Positions 19,527 to 28,508 of a stretch of 64,000 nt of DNA are shown here, one piece after another; the stretch's first letter is position 1; the number at the start of each line of letters is the position of its first letter. The stretch comes from Archangium sp. (lineage in GTDB: Bacteria; Myxococcota; Myxococcia; Myxococcales; Myxococcaceae). The notes beneath the pieces were generated by a model. The model was not told the DNA's origin, searched no databases, and worked only from the letters and a program-made list of their open reading frames with translations. The stretch covers positions 79,164 through 143,163 of the forward strand of contig JAUYRZ010000033.1 of the NCBI GenBank assembly GCA_030695565.1. Reading direction: 5' to 3'. Both the position numbers and the translations under genes were made by a program.

Positions 19527-20642
19527 ATGAGCAAGCTCGAACAGGAGCGCCAAATCGCCACAGTATTGATCGTCGACGATGACCTCAGCGTGCGCGTGTT
19601 GACGCGTCGCATGCTCGCAGAGACCTACCGGGTGCTGCAGGCCGAGACGGTGGAGCAGGCGCTCGAGCTCGTCGCGCACGACACCATCGACCTGGTGTTG
19701 CTCGACGTGGTGATGGCGGGCACCAACGGCTTCGAAGGCTGCCGGCGCATCAAGGCGGGGGCGAAGGGGTATTTGCCGGTGCTGCTGCTCTCCGGGCTGG
19801 TGGCGCACGAGGCGTTGATGACCGGGCTTGAAGCGGGCGCCGACGATTTCCTGAACAAGCCCATCAGCCAGAGCGAGCTCTCGTTGCGCGTCGCGGCGTT
19901 CATCAAGATTCGGGTGCAGGGGCTGCTGATTCAGAAGCAGCTGCGGGAGCTGCGCGAGTTGGTGGTGTTGAAGGACGATCTGGTCGACCTGCTGGTCCAC
20001 GATCTGCGCAGCCCGCTGACGGCGGTGACCTGCAGCTTTCGAATTCTCGAGGCGAAGGCGACCGAGCCCGAGATGCAGGAAGACATTCGCATCGGCATCG
20101 CGGCGACCCAGCAGGTGCTCTCGCTGGCGGAGGATCTGCTCTCGGTGCGGTTGCTGGAGTCCGGTGCGTTGGCTCCGGCGCTGACGCTGTGCAGTCCGCT
20201 CGAGGTGGTGGAAGCGGCCGTGGCGTCACTGCGCACTCTGGCGATTCAGAGCGGCGTGAAGGTGAGCGTGAACGGCCCGAAGGATCTTCGGGTGCGCCTC
20301 GATCGGAAGCTGGTGGTGCGCGCGGTGGAGAACCTGCTGGGGAACGCGGTGAAGTACACGCGCGACGGAGTCGAGTTGTCGGTCACGGCAGAGGGCGAGG
20401 GTGCGGTGATCGACGTGGCGGATCGAGGCAGCGGCATTCCCGATGCGTTCAAGCCAGGGCTGTTCGAGAAGTTCGGCTCAGTCGAAGCGCGTTCGGGCAG
20501 CACGCGGTGCGGGGTGGGGCTGGGGCTGTACATGGTGCGCATGGTGGCGATGGCGCACGGAGGCAACGTCTCCGTCGCAGACCGTGTTGGGGGCGGTGCG
20601 CAGTTTCGGCTGACACTCTCGGGCCAGGAGCAAACTCAGTGA
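19527..20642 (+). CDS. Response-regulator/histidine-kinase fusion
   Basis: This cytoplasmic 371-residue protein has no membrane segment. Residues 12-125 are a receiver domain (IVDDD start, phospho-acceptor D60 in VLLDVVM, KPIS lysine at 111). Residues 150-365 are a kinase core: LLVHDLRSPLTAV with phospho-His158, VVRAVENLLGNAVKY (N box), VADRGSGIP (G1) and GVGLGLYMV (G2). The order REC-HisKA-HATPase puts the receiver upstream of its own kinase, so an external phosphodonor may control kinase activity. No partner gene adjoins it. Confidence 0.9.
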   Translation: MSKLEQERQIATVLIVDDDLSVRVLTRRMLAETYRVLQAETVEQALELVAHDTIDLVLLDVVMAGTNGFEGCRRIKAGAKGYLPVLLLSGLVAHEALMTGLEAGADDFLNKPISQSELSLRVAAFIKIRVQGLLIQKQLRELRELVVLKDDLVDLLVHDLRSPLTAVTCSFRILEAKATEPEMQEDIRIGIAATQQVLSLAEDLLSVRLLESGALAPALTLCSPLEVVEAAVASLRTLAIQSGVKVSVNGPKDLRVRLDRKLVVRAVENLLGNAVKYTRDGVELSVTAEGEGAVIDVADRGSGIPDAFKPGLFEKFGSVEARSGSTRCGVGLGLYMVRMVAMAHGGNVSVADRVGGGAQFRLTLSGQEQTQ

Positions 20643-20747
20643 GCAGTGGCCACGTTCACCCTCTCCACGAAGTGCTGTTGGTCTGCGCTTCTGGAAATGA
20701 TTATCGATGCAGCCCATCGGGCGCAACCGCATGCGTCGTCGGACGTC

Positions 20748-23738
20748 TTAGCGAAGCGGCGGTAGCCAACTGCATGACCAGTCGAGTTGGCAGGGGTCGA
20801 AGTCGAGTTCCTGGCCGTTGGTGGCGACGTAGCGGATCATTTGGTTGATCAGCAGGGCGCCGAGGTCGAACGGCAGTTCGGGCTTCGGCTGAGGGAAGCC
20901 GTGGGTGCCCAAGGGATCCATCATTGGGAAGAGCTGCGCGCTGATTCCGCCACCCTGCGCTTCAGTGTTGCGACGCACGATGCGGAGCGGCGGGGTGAGG
21001 CGCGGTGCGTCGAAGCCGTCTCCGGCCACTGAGAGGTTCGCGAGGTTGTCGACATCCATCAGCACCGGCTTGCCCATCGTGTCGAGGTGGCGGCGTGAGG
21101 ACTCCGTGCCTTCCACCACGCCCGTATCGAGCAGGAGCTGATCGACCGACTTGCCGTAGCGATCGTCGACGTCGCGGAAGTTCACCAGGCCGGCCGCGCG
21201 CGACATCATCACGCCTGATGCCGTGGGCACCCCGGGGTCGCCGAGCGTGTTGATGTAGAACGCCCGCGTCGAGACCGTCTCGCCCGTGCCGTAGGTGAGC
21301 GTGCGCTCCCCGTGCATGAACGGAGCGGTGTTCGCCGGGTCGGCTCCTTCGAGCGCCACCTGGGCCAGGCCCAGCATGCGGCGCAGCTCCGGGTTCCCGC
21401 GGCGCAGACCAAAACCATCCGTCACCGCGATGAAGTCGCTCCCCGCGGCGTACGTGACGCCCTGGAACTTCACGGCCTCGGAGAACGACCCGATGCGCTC
21501 GAGCGGCTCACCTTCCGGCACGCAGCCTTCGCGCTTCTGCGGCGCGAGCTCACCTTCGTAGAACGACAGCTCCAACCGGTGCCCCTTGTCGCTCGGCACC
21601 GCCACCCGCATGCGCCCACCCGCCTGCACGCGCGCGCAACGCCACTCCCCACTGTCCAGGTTGCGCAGCACCGCGATGCTGCCCACCTTCGGCGTGATGC
21701 TCAGCGTGCCGACCTTCACCTCTTTGTACTCCACCAGATCAGGCGCGCCTTCGTAGATGACGCCATCCCGCAGCAGCACCAACGGCGCCATCATGCGCAA
21801 CACCATCGCGTCGCGCACACCAGACAGCGAGCTCCGCGTTCCAATGTCAGACAAGCCGCCACCACCGATGATGGGGATGACCGTCTCCACCTGCGGCTCC
21901 AGCCCGCCGATGTAGCTGGCCATGATGCCGCCCAGCGAACCACCCACCACGTGAATCGCCGCGGAGCCGCCGATGTCGACCTTGCCGTCTCCATTGAAGT
22001 CACCCGCGAGATCCGGCTGACCATCCATGTTCGCGTCGTACTTCCACGTCTTCACGCCATCGAACGACTTGAGGACACGCACCACCTGAAACAAATCCAC
22101 GCCCGTCTGCCGCACCATGTCGCGCGTGTGGAACAGGTACGCCGTCCAGAAGTCGACGCCGCTGTCCAGCTTGCCGTCTCCGTTCTGATCGAGCGCGCGG
22201 CCATCGACGATGCCGATGCCCATGCCCTCGATGCCGCGCTGCTTGAACTGGCCCTTCACCACCTCGAGCAACACCGGGTCGACATCCACGCCGTGGCTGG
22301 GCGCGTCGATGCCCAGCGTCGCGATGCCCATGCGCGCGAAGAAGCCCGCCACGTTCATCGCGTCGAACTTCGTGCTGCCATGACCGTGAATGAAGATCGC
22401 CACCGGCGCCGGCCCCGCAGCGCGGTTCTTCGGCACCATCAGCCAGTAGTTCACGCCCTCGTGGCGGGTGAAGGCTTCTCCCGTCTCGGCGTTGAACTGC
22501 CACACCTGGTCGGTGAGCTTCTTCTGCGTCACCCCATCGTCTTCGAAGCGCGGGAAGAACTGCGGCGAGTCGATGGTGCCCACCGCGTGAAAGTCGATGA
22601 AGCCGAAGTTGTCGAAGAACAGGTTCTCCTGCGCCGCTGAGTTGCCCGAGCCGAACTGCGAATACAGGCTCTTCGCCATCTCCATGAACAACGTGTTCGG
22701 CACGATGCGCCCGTACACACCCGCCGCACGCGCGCGCGATTCACGCACCGTCATCTCCGCGGGGAACTCCGTGGCCAGGCGCGCGAACTTGCCAAGGCCA
22801 TACAGACCATCACGAACCGCAACCATCGGCCGCGTCCACGCCTGCGTGGTGAACGACCAGGTGAAGGCCACCTCGTCCATCGAGTAGCCGAGCTGCTTCA
22901 AGCAGTCATCGGTGAGCGGCTGCAGCGCCTTGCTCTGCGCAGCGTGGTTCACGTACTTGAAAGGAGAACGCACCGGGTTGCCCTCCGCGTCCACCAGGTT
23001 CTTCGTCAGCACCACCGCGTACGTCGTCGCTTCACGCAGCGGGTAGATCGGCCGGGCGATCAACGTCTTCGTCTCGCGCTCGTAGAAGGTGATCAGCGAC
23101 GGGTCGGCCGCGCTGCGCGTGTTCGGGTGATCGAGCACGCCGTCCATGTCGGTGTCTTCTCCGGGATCCAGCACGCCGTCGCCGTCGAGATCTTCTTCGA
23201 CCTCTTCGAACAGCAGGCTCTGCAGCGAGTTGCGCGGATCGTCGGGGTAGTAGTCGGGGCGATCGAGCCGGGCGGGGAAGTGGCCTTCACCCAGGTCCAG
23301 CGGCGCCGCCTTGCAGAACTCCGGAGAGCCGCGCGTGACGTCGACCACCAGGATCACGTCGTCGCTCGTGTCGAACCGATCTCCGTAATGCCGGCGAATG
23401 ACGTTCTCCGTGTCGAGGTCGCTCTCGAAGGAGACGGAGATGGCGCCCAGGGTGCCCCAGCCGTCGAGCGCGTCGAGCTCCTTGCGCGTCTTCGATTCCC
23501 ACTCGGTGGGCGCGACCTGGCTCGCGTTGACGCGCTTCTTGGTGAAGCTCGTCGCGTCGAACCGCGAGGCGAAGTCGTTGGGCAACGGGATGTCCGGCAG
23601 CGGCCGGTGGAACACGTCGAACTTCACCCGCGGGCCGGAGCCTTCGGCGGTCAGCGCCAGCCCGCTCCCTTCAGGCGCGGCGCAGGCGGCGAGGAGCAGG
23701 CACCACAGGATGAGCCCAGACGCGTTGAAATGTTTCAA
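20748..23738 (-). CDS. Large lipoprotein with alpha/beta-hydrolase domain
   Basis: This protein has 996 residues from a TTG start at 23738, chosen because it opens a signal peptide with lipobox LAAC (Cys19); the longer upstream frame has no such signal. The N-terminal 300 residues have Asp-rich repeats (DLDGDGVLDPGEDTDMDG) that may bind calcium. A hydrolase core follows: VAIFIHGHGSTKFDA (oxyanion region), then IHVVGGSLGGIMASYIGG with the nucleophile-elbow GGSLGG. Its substrate is unknown. It is the last gene of a three-gene minus-strand run with a metallophosphoesterase and a ceramidase-family protein. Confidence 0.75.
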   Translation of the reverse strand: MKHFNASGLILWCLLLAACAAPEGSGLALTAEGSGPRVKFDVFHRPLPDIPLPNDFASRFDATSFTKKRVNASQVAPTEWESKTRKELDALDGWGTLGAISVSFESDLDTENVIRRHYGDRFDTSDDVILVVDVTRGSPEFCKAAPLDLGEGHFPARLDRPDYYPDDPRNSLQSLLFEEVEEDLDGDGVLDPGEDTDMDGVLDHPNTRSAADPSLITFYERETKTLIARPIYPLREATTYAVVLTKNLVDAEGNPVRSPFKYVNHAAQSKALQPLTDDCLKQLGYSMDEVAFTWSFTTQAWTRPMVAVRDGLYGLGKFARLATEFPAEMTVRESRARAAGVYGRIVPNTLFMEMAKSLYSQFGSGNSAAQENLFFDNFGFIDFHAVGTIDSPQFFPRFEDDGVTQKKLTDQVWQFNAETGEAFTRHEGVNYWLMVPKNRAAGPAPVAIFIHGHGSTKFDAMNVAGFFARMGIATLGIDAPSHGVDVDPVLLEVVKGQFKQRGIEGMGIGIVDGRALDQNGDGKLDSGVDFWTAYLFHTRDMVRQTGVDLFQVVRVLKSFDGVKTWKYDANMDGQPDLAGDFNGDGKVDIGGSAAIHVVGGSLGGIMASYIGGLEPQVETVIPIIGGGGLSDIGTRSSLSGVRDAMVLRMMAPLVLLRDGVIYEGAPDLVEYKEVKVGTLSITPKVGSIAVLRNLDSGEWRCARVQAGGRMRVAVPSDKGHRLELSFYEGELAPQKREGCVPEGEPLERIGSFSEAVKFQGVTYAAGSDFIAVTDGFGLRRGNPELRRMLGLAQVALEGADPANTAPFMHGERTLTYGTGETVSTRAFYINTLGDPGVPTASGVMMSRAAGLVNFRDVDDRYGKSVDQLLLDTGVVEGTESSRRHLDTMGKPVLMDVDNLANLSVAGDGFDAPRLTPPLRIVRRNTEAQGGGISAQLFPMMDPLGTHGFPQPKPELPFDLGALLINQMIRYVATNGQELDFDPCQLDWSCSWLPPLR

Positions 23739-23784
23739 GGTTCGACGCAAACCACGGGTGCGGCCAGCGAAGCAAGCGCTGCGG

Positions 23785-25593
23785 CTATCGAAGATTCCAG
23801 ACTCCGTCGGGCTTCGGCCGGTCGGTCTCTGGTTGCTCCGGCGTGTCGAAGAACTCCGTTCGCCATTTGTCTTCCTCGTCGGAGTTGAACGTGACTTCGT
23901 CGAGGGAGTACTCGGGCTTCGCATCCTGCTTCTCGATCCGCGTGACGAGCGCCTGCACCTTCTGTTTGAGCCAGCCCTCCGTCTCGCGGCCCCAGATGGT
24001 GCTGCTGCCTTCATAGTGCTGAAGGTCGTATTCGAGGCTTGTCGTGAAGTAGCCCTGATAGTCGCCGGTCACGCCCGCCACCATCGTGGGCCGGTGCGGT
24101 GCTGCACCTCGGAGGATTTGGTTGAGTTGGTGCGTCAGCCAGGTGGTCGGCTCCCCCGGCACTCCCAGCAGGCGAATGGGCTCGGAGAAGTCTCTGCATT
24201 GAATCTGGACCAGCCGCAGATTCAAACGGTTGTGCTGCGTCGAGAGCGGATACAGGGTTCCCCTGATGGGAACCCCGTAGTCACCAAAGGGGCGATTCAC
24301 GCGCTTGGGGAATTGTGCATCTGTCTTGAATTGGAGCCGCGTCTCGATGCCCTCCTTCTCCGAGAACCGGTAGTCCTTGCCGAGAAACCGCATGTCACCG
24401 GTGCCCAGCTCGGCGCCCGCGATCGTCGACGTCCCAATTCGCGGCGTCTTGGAGAGCTTCTTCTTGTTGTCGAGCTCGACGCCAGCGATCACGTCGTCGG
24501 AGAACGCCACCTTGATCCGTTCGATGGGGTGAAGCTTCGACTGGGCACCGCTGATCGATCGCTCGAGCACGCCCGCCAACTGCACGGCGTGTCGTTCGAT
24601 GAGGCGTTGGTTCTCGAACGGGTCTTCCCTCAGCTCCAGCAGCTCCTTCAGCGGCATCCTGGGCTCGGTGGGATCGGTCGGGTCGCAGTCACCGATCGCC
24701 CCTGCTGCGAGCGCGATGACGGGCCGCTCGCCCTGCGATGGCGTGAGCTTCTTCTCCAGCGCGTTCGTCGCGTGACCGAAGAAGTCGGGAGACTGCCGGT
24801 TGTGCACTCGCGAGAGCAGCGCACAGTGCGCTGCGAACGTGGAGAAGGAGCCGATCAGCTGATGTGGCGCGCTCTCTTTGAAGGCCGCGATGGTGTGCAC
24901 GCGGCTGTCGACTGCCATCTCCTCGAGCGTTCCGTTCTGCGCTCCGATCGAGCCCGCCAACACCTTCTCGAGCTCTGCATCCGACATGGCCTTCGGGAAG
25001 TTGTTGCGAAAGGCCTGGAGGCTTCGGTTCCGCGCCCAACCACTCCACTCCGACGATTGGCCGATCTGCGCGGGCGTGCGGCGCGCGAGAGCCGTGCGCA
25101 CCGCGCTCACCACCTTCTTCGTGATGAAGTCGGCCAGCTCGATGTTCAGCGCGAGCCGGCTGGCGGAGGTCGCCTTGACGAGCTCGGTCGAGGCGGCGAA
25201 CGCGTCGTAATACCGGGAACCATAGAGCCCTCCCGGGCCCGCGTGGTTGTGGGTCGCGCTCAGGAAGAGATTGCCGGGATGGAAGCCCTCGTCCTTCAGC
25301 TCGTGCGCGGCCTTCTCGCTGATGTAGCGGGAGCCTCCGTGGAGATCCAGGGCGACCAGGGCAACACGTTGCCCCTGCGGGTCTTCCAGCACCAGCACGC
25401 GCGCGCACAACGGAACGGGGTCGCAGAAGGCGGCGTAGCGCACGCCCAGGGGCTGAAACGGGCCCCAGCCCGTGAGGATGATGTTCTTGAGCCACGGGAG
25501 CCTGACCCGCGCGGCGCCCGCCAAAGAGCCCGTGAGCTCACGAGGGAACTTCGGCGGATCAGGAGGCACTCTCGACTTGAGTGTGATGGTCAT
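23785..25593 (-). CDS. Neutral/alkaline ceramidase-family protein
   Basis: This protein has 602 residues from the ATG at 25593, 8 bases after the upstream stop and with a GGTGAG site; the longer frame would overlap the previous gene. It matches the neutral ceramidase family: the zinc motif THNHAGPGG (114-122), VALVALDLHGG, and GDYQGYFTTSLEYDLQHYEG and STIWG near the C-terminus. The canonical GDVSPN nucleophile loop reads GDCDPT (301-306), so the catalytic Ser is replaced by Asp. It may therefore not be a true ceramidase. No signal peptide is visible, unusual for the family. Confidence 0.75.
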   Translation of the reverse strand: MTITLKSRVPPDPPKFPRELTGSLAGAARVRLPWLKNIILTGWGPFQPLGVRYAAFCDPVPLCARVLVLEDPQGQRVALVALDLHGGSRYISEKAAHELKDEGFHPGNLFLSATHNHAGPGGLYGSRYYDAFAASTELVKATSASRLALNIELADFITKKVVSAVRTALARRTPAQIGQSSEWSGWARNRSLQAFRNNFPKAMSDAELEKVLAGSIGAQNGTLEEMAVDSRVHTIAAFKESAPHQLIGSFSTFAAHCALLSRVHNRQSPDFFGHATNALEKKLTPSQGERPVIALAAGAIGDCDPTDPTEPRMPLKELLELREDPFENQRLIERHAVQLAGVLERSISGAQSKLHPIERIKVAFSDDVIAGVELDNKKKLSKTPRIGTSTIAGAELGTGDMRFLGKDYRFSEKEGIETRLQFKTDAQFPKRVNRPFGDYGVPIRGTLYPLSTQHNRLNLRLVQIQCRDFSEPIRLLGVPGEPTTWLTHQLNQILRGAAPHRPTMVAGVTGDYQGYFTTSLEYDLQHYEGSSTIWGRETEGWLKQKVQALVTRIEKQDAKPEYSLDEVTFNSDEEDKWRTEFFDTPEQPETDRPKPDGVWNLR

Positions 25594-25600
25594 CGCGCGC

Positions 25601-27166
25601 TCACCGAAGGGGACAGAGGAAGACGGGAAGTTTGCATTGGTCGTGGGCACTCGCCGCCGCGGCCACGTTCAAGACGTACGCGCGGTAGGCCGGCTCGTCG
25701 ACGATGCGCTTCTCGATGGTGTCGACCAGGCCCTTGAGCTCGAGCTGCAGCACGTTCGTCTCTTCGCCGCGGCAATCAGCGTCGGTGGGCGGGGCGAGCC
25801 ACACCGCAGGAAAGGGCGTTTGCAGCCCAGCCAGCACGCGCGCGGCGGCCAGGTGCCGGCACACCTCGAAGGGCTGGCCCTGCAGAAGATCAGAGAACGC
25901 CTCGCCCGTGCGCGTGCGCCCCTCGTACGCCGGCACCCCCACCGGGAGCGTGAGCTCTTGCCGGCGCTTCACCTGCCCATCTGCCAGCACCAGCACCTGC
26001 GCGCTCATCGGCCAGTCCGTGGTCGAGCCGACGTTGATCTCGCGCACGCCGTAGTTCGAACGCAACGTGGCGTCGGCGTGGGTGTGCGCCGAGAGGTACG
26101 TGGCCTTGTGTTTCTCGATCAACTTGATCAACCGCGCGCGCTCCCCGGAGGTGGTGAGCTCACCGAGGTTGAAGTGGCCGGCGAGCACCACGGGCCGCTC
26201 CTTCGCCTCGGAGAGCAGCCGCTCGATGATGGTGAACTGCGCCTCGCCGATGCAGCCGCGGCTCCCCGCGCTGCCTGAGATGGTCGTGGTGGGCGCGGCA
26301 CAGACCGAGGTGTCGATGATGATCACCCGGTAGTCTGCGCGGTCGAGCGACTGCACCAGGAAGGAGTCGTACGGCGGCAACAGCCCTGCGTTCGCCTTGA
26401 AGTCCGGCCGGTACCACTCACCTTCGACCTGCAGGTTGTCCCGCCCCGGGTTGGTTGACGCGAGCTTGAAGCCCCCGTCGATGCCGGTCGACTCGACGGC
26501 CACGCCGTACTGCTCGAGGTGCGCGAGGTAACGCGCCATCCACTGCACCTTGTTGAGCGGCTTGCCCCGCCCATCGTGCGTCGAGCAGGCGCTGGGCCAC
26601 GCGCGGGGCGCGACGGCCGCGAGGTCGGGCCACCACGACTCGTCGGTCGGCGCGGTGGCCTTGCTCATCTTCAAGTCCCGCTCGAGCTGGGCGTAGGTGC
26701 CGCCGGCTTCGTAAGGAACGTACTGGTTGGTGATGCCCATCAGATAGGTGTCGTGATTGCCGTGCGCGAAGAGCACCAGGCCCGGCTTGCCCTGGCTCGC
26801 CGCGTTCAGCTGCGCGAGCACCGTGTCGTACTCGCCGGTGCACCCGACGTTGGTCAGGTCTCCCAGCACCAGCGTGAGCACGGGGTCTTTCGCGAGGCCC
26901 TGCTCCAGGAAATGGCGGAAGACGAACGGGGCGAGAATGTTGAGCTCGGCGCGTCGCCTCGCCACCTGCACGCCGAGGTCGGCCGCTCCGCTGCCCAGGA
27001 GCAGGCTGCTGCCATAGATGTTGTGGATCTGCGGGTCGGCGATCGCGAACACGAGCTGCGGGCCGTCACCTGCTGCTGAATCGCGCAAGGGCGTGTGCCG
27101 AGGACACCCACTCAACGCAAACACCATCACCACCCACGCCGCCGCCGCCCCGTATTCAATCCGCAT
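25601..27166 (-). CDS. Calcineurin-like metallophosphoesterase lipoprotein
   Basis: This protein has 521 residues. The ATG at 27166 gives a lipoprotein signal peptide ending LSGC (Cys21). All metallophosphoesterase motifs are present: FAIADPQIH (D and H), VLGDLTNV (GD), FAHGNHDT (GNHD), VLAGHFNLG (GH) and YLSAHTHAD (H-x-H), which bind a di-metal centre hydrolysing phospho-mono or -diesters. The C-terminal 120 residues contain three Cys in ACSTH-like and CRHL/CRGE contexts. It heads the minus-strand operon 27166-20748, and with its neighbours suggests extracytoplasmic lipid or phosphoester breakdown. Confidence 0.85.
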   Translation of the reverse strand: MRIEYGAAAAWVVMVFALSGCPRHTPLRDSAAGDGPQLVFAIADPQIHNIYGSSLLLGSGAADLGVQVARRRAELNILAPFVFRHFLEQGLAKDPVLTLVLGDLTNVGCTGEYDTVLAQLNAASQGKPGLVLFAHGNHDTYLMGITNQYVPYEAGGTYAQLERDLKMSKATAPTDESWWPDLAAVAPRAWPSACSTHDGRGKPLNKVQWMARYLAHLEQYGVAVESTGIDGGFKLASTNPGRDNLQVEGEWYRPDFKANAGLLPPYDSFLVQSLDRADYRVIIIDTSVCAAPTTTISGSAGSRGCIGEAQFTIIERLLSEAKERPVVLAGHFNLGELTTSGERARLIKLIEKHKATYLSAHTHADATLRSNYGVREINVGSTTDWPMSAQVLVLADGQVKRRQELTLPVGVPAYEGRTRTGEAFSDLLQGQPFEVCRHLAAARVLAGLQTPFPAVWLAPPTDADCRGEETNVLQLELKGLVDTIEKRIVDEPAYRAYVLNVAAAASAHDQCKLPVFLCPLR

Positions 27167-27191
27167 GGCCGGAGTGTAGCCGCGCCGTGCT

Positions 27192-27941
27192 ATGGCGCGA
27201 GCAGTGATTTCGGCTCCAACTGTCAGCGTCGTCATTCCCGTCTACAACGAGATGCGCACCCTCGCGGAGCTGCTCAAGCGCGTGGTCGCCGTCGACTTTC
27301 CCAAGGAGATCGTGATCGTCGACGACTGCAGCACCGACGGCAGCCGCGAGTGGCTCGAGGGCCTTCAGGCGAAGGGCATGGACGCGCTCGAAGGCGCCAA
27401 GCCGAAGAACAACAACACGTTCTCCGTGCAGTTTCAGCCGAAGAACCAGGGCAAGGGCGCGGCGCTGCGTCGCGGCTTCAAGGAGGCCACCGGCGAGCTG
27501 GTGGTCATTCAAGACGCCGACCTCGAGTACGACCCGCGCGACATCGTGCGGGTGATCAAGCCCATCCTCGATGGCAACGCCGATGTGGTGTTCGGCAGCC
27601 GCTTCACCGGCGAGACCCGGCGCGTTCTCTATTACTGGCACGCCGTGGTGAACCAGGGCCTCACCACGCTCTCCAACATGACCTCGGGCTTGAACCTCAC
27701 CGACATGGAGACTTGTTACAAAGCCTTCCGCCGGGAGGTGCTGCAGTCGTTCACCCTGAAAGAAGACCGGTTCGGCATCGAGCCCGAGCTCACCGCCCGC
27801 GTCGGCCGCGCCAACGTTCGCGTGTACGAGGTGCCCATCAGCTACTTCGGGCGCACCTACGAAGAGGGCAAGAAGATCACGTGGAAAGACGGCTTCCGCG
27901 CGGTCTATGCGATCGCCAAGTACGGCGTGTTCAAGCGGTGA
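27192..27941 (+). CDS. Family 2 glycosyltransferase, dolichol-phosphate mannose synthase type
   Basis: This 249-residue cytoplasmic enzyme has a GT-A fold: VSVVIPVYNEMRTL start, VIVDDCSTDGS, NQGKGAALRRGF, IQDADLEYDP (DxD metal site), VFGSRF, and TDMETCYKAF with EPELTARV. This resembles DPM1-type polyprenyl-phosphate glycosyltransferases, which move mannose or glucose from a nucleotide sugar to a lipid carrier. No C-terminal membrane span is present. It is divergent from the metallophosphoesterase operon with only 25 bases between starts, so they share a regulatory region. Confidence 0.88.
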   Translation: MARAVISAPTVSVVIPVYNEMRTLAELLKRVVAVDFPKEIVIVDDCSTDGSREWLEGLQAKGMDALEGAKPKNNNTFSVQFQPKNQGKGAALRRGFKEATGELVVIQDADLEYDPRDIVRVIKPILDGNADVVFGSRFTGETRRVLYYWHAVVNQGLTTLSNMTSGLNLTDMETCYKAFRREVLQSFTLKEDRFGIEPELTARVGRANVRVYEVPISYFGRTYEEGKKITWKDGFRAVYAIAKYGVFKR

Positions 27942-27948
27942 GCAGGTG

Positions 27949-27977
27949 ACCCCTCGACTCCGCTCGGGGGGAACGGG
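27949..27977 (+). repeat. Extragenic repeat, CCCCTCGACT-CGCTCGGGG type
   Basis: A quasi-palindromic block just after the GT2 stop reads CCCCTCGACTCCGCTCGGGG followed by GGAACGG. The same block, with small changes, is the core of each tandem unit inside the coding sequence at 29196-29411, which shows a shared origin. Confidence 0.6.
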
Positions 27978-28100
27978 GTGGTGGAGCGCCCGTGCTCCAG
28001 TGGATAGCGCATGGGCCATCCGCTCGATGCGCAACGGGTCTGCAAGTCACTGAGTTCGCAGCTGATCAGCGCTGGCACGTCGCGTGGATTGGGTGGCTGC

Positions 28101-28388
28101 ATGCGCCTCACGCTGATTGCCCTCATCGCCGTCGCCCCCGTCGCGCTCGCAGCTCAGCCCAAGCGGCTCAACATGCCGGTCGGTCACACCACGACCGTGT
28201 CGATGTCGGCGCCGGTCTCCAAGGTCACCGTCGAGAATCCCTCGCTGGTCGAGGTCACTCGACGCGGGCGCCAGGTCATCTTCGTGGGCCGCAGCACCGG
28301 CAGCACCGAGGTCACCGTGCAGACCGCCGATGGCGAGACGCACCTGCGCATCTACGTGGCCGCCGACAAGTACGGCTTGCCGCAGTGA
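28101..28388 (+). CDS. Exported pilus-assembly N-terminal domain (CpaC/BON-like) protein
   Basis: This protein has 95 residues from the ATG at 28101, preceded by GGGTGG, giving a Sec signal peptide (cleavage after ALAA). The mature 75 residues match the T2SS/T3SS pilus N-terminal domain found at the front of CpaC/RcpA secretins: LNMPVGHTTTVSMSAPVSKVTVENPSLVEV, then GRQVIFVGRSTGSTEVTVQTADG. There is no secretin domain, so this is a stand-alone periplasmic domain. It ends before a strong terminator. Confidence 0.7.
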   Translation: MRLTLIALIAVAPVALAAQPKRLNMPVGHTTTVSMSAPVSKVTVENPSLVEVTRRGRQVIFVGRSTGSTEVTVQTADGETHLRIYVAADKYGLPQ

Positions 28389-28426
28389 ACTTCTGAAGGT
28401 CCTCACCTGGGTGAGGAAAATTTGAG

Positions 28427-28466
28427 CGGCGCGAACTCTGTGGGGGGTTCGCGCCGTTCGTTTTTT
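28427..28466 (+). terminator. Rho-independent terminator
   Basis: CGGCGCGAAC (28427-28436) pairs perfectly with GTTCGCGCCG (28447-28456) around a 10-base loop, followed by TTCGTTTTTT. It lies 39 bases after the pilus-domain gene. A smaller hairpin (CCTCACC-TG-GGTGAGG) sits at 28401-28416. Confidence 0.85.
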
Positions 28467-28508
28467 CCAGGGTGAATTTTCGGGGTGCGCTTTCCGTACA
28501 GGCACCGC

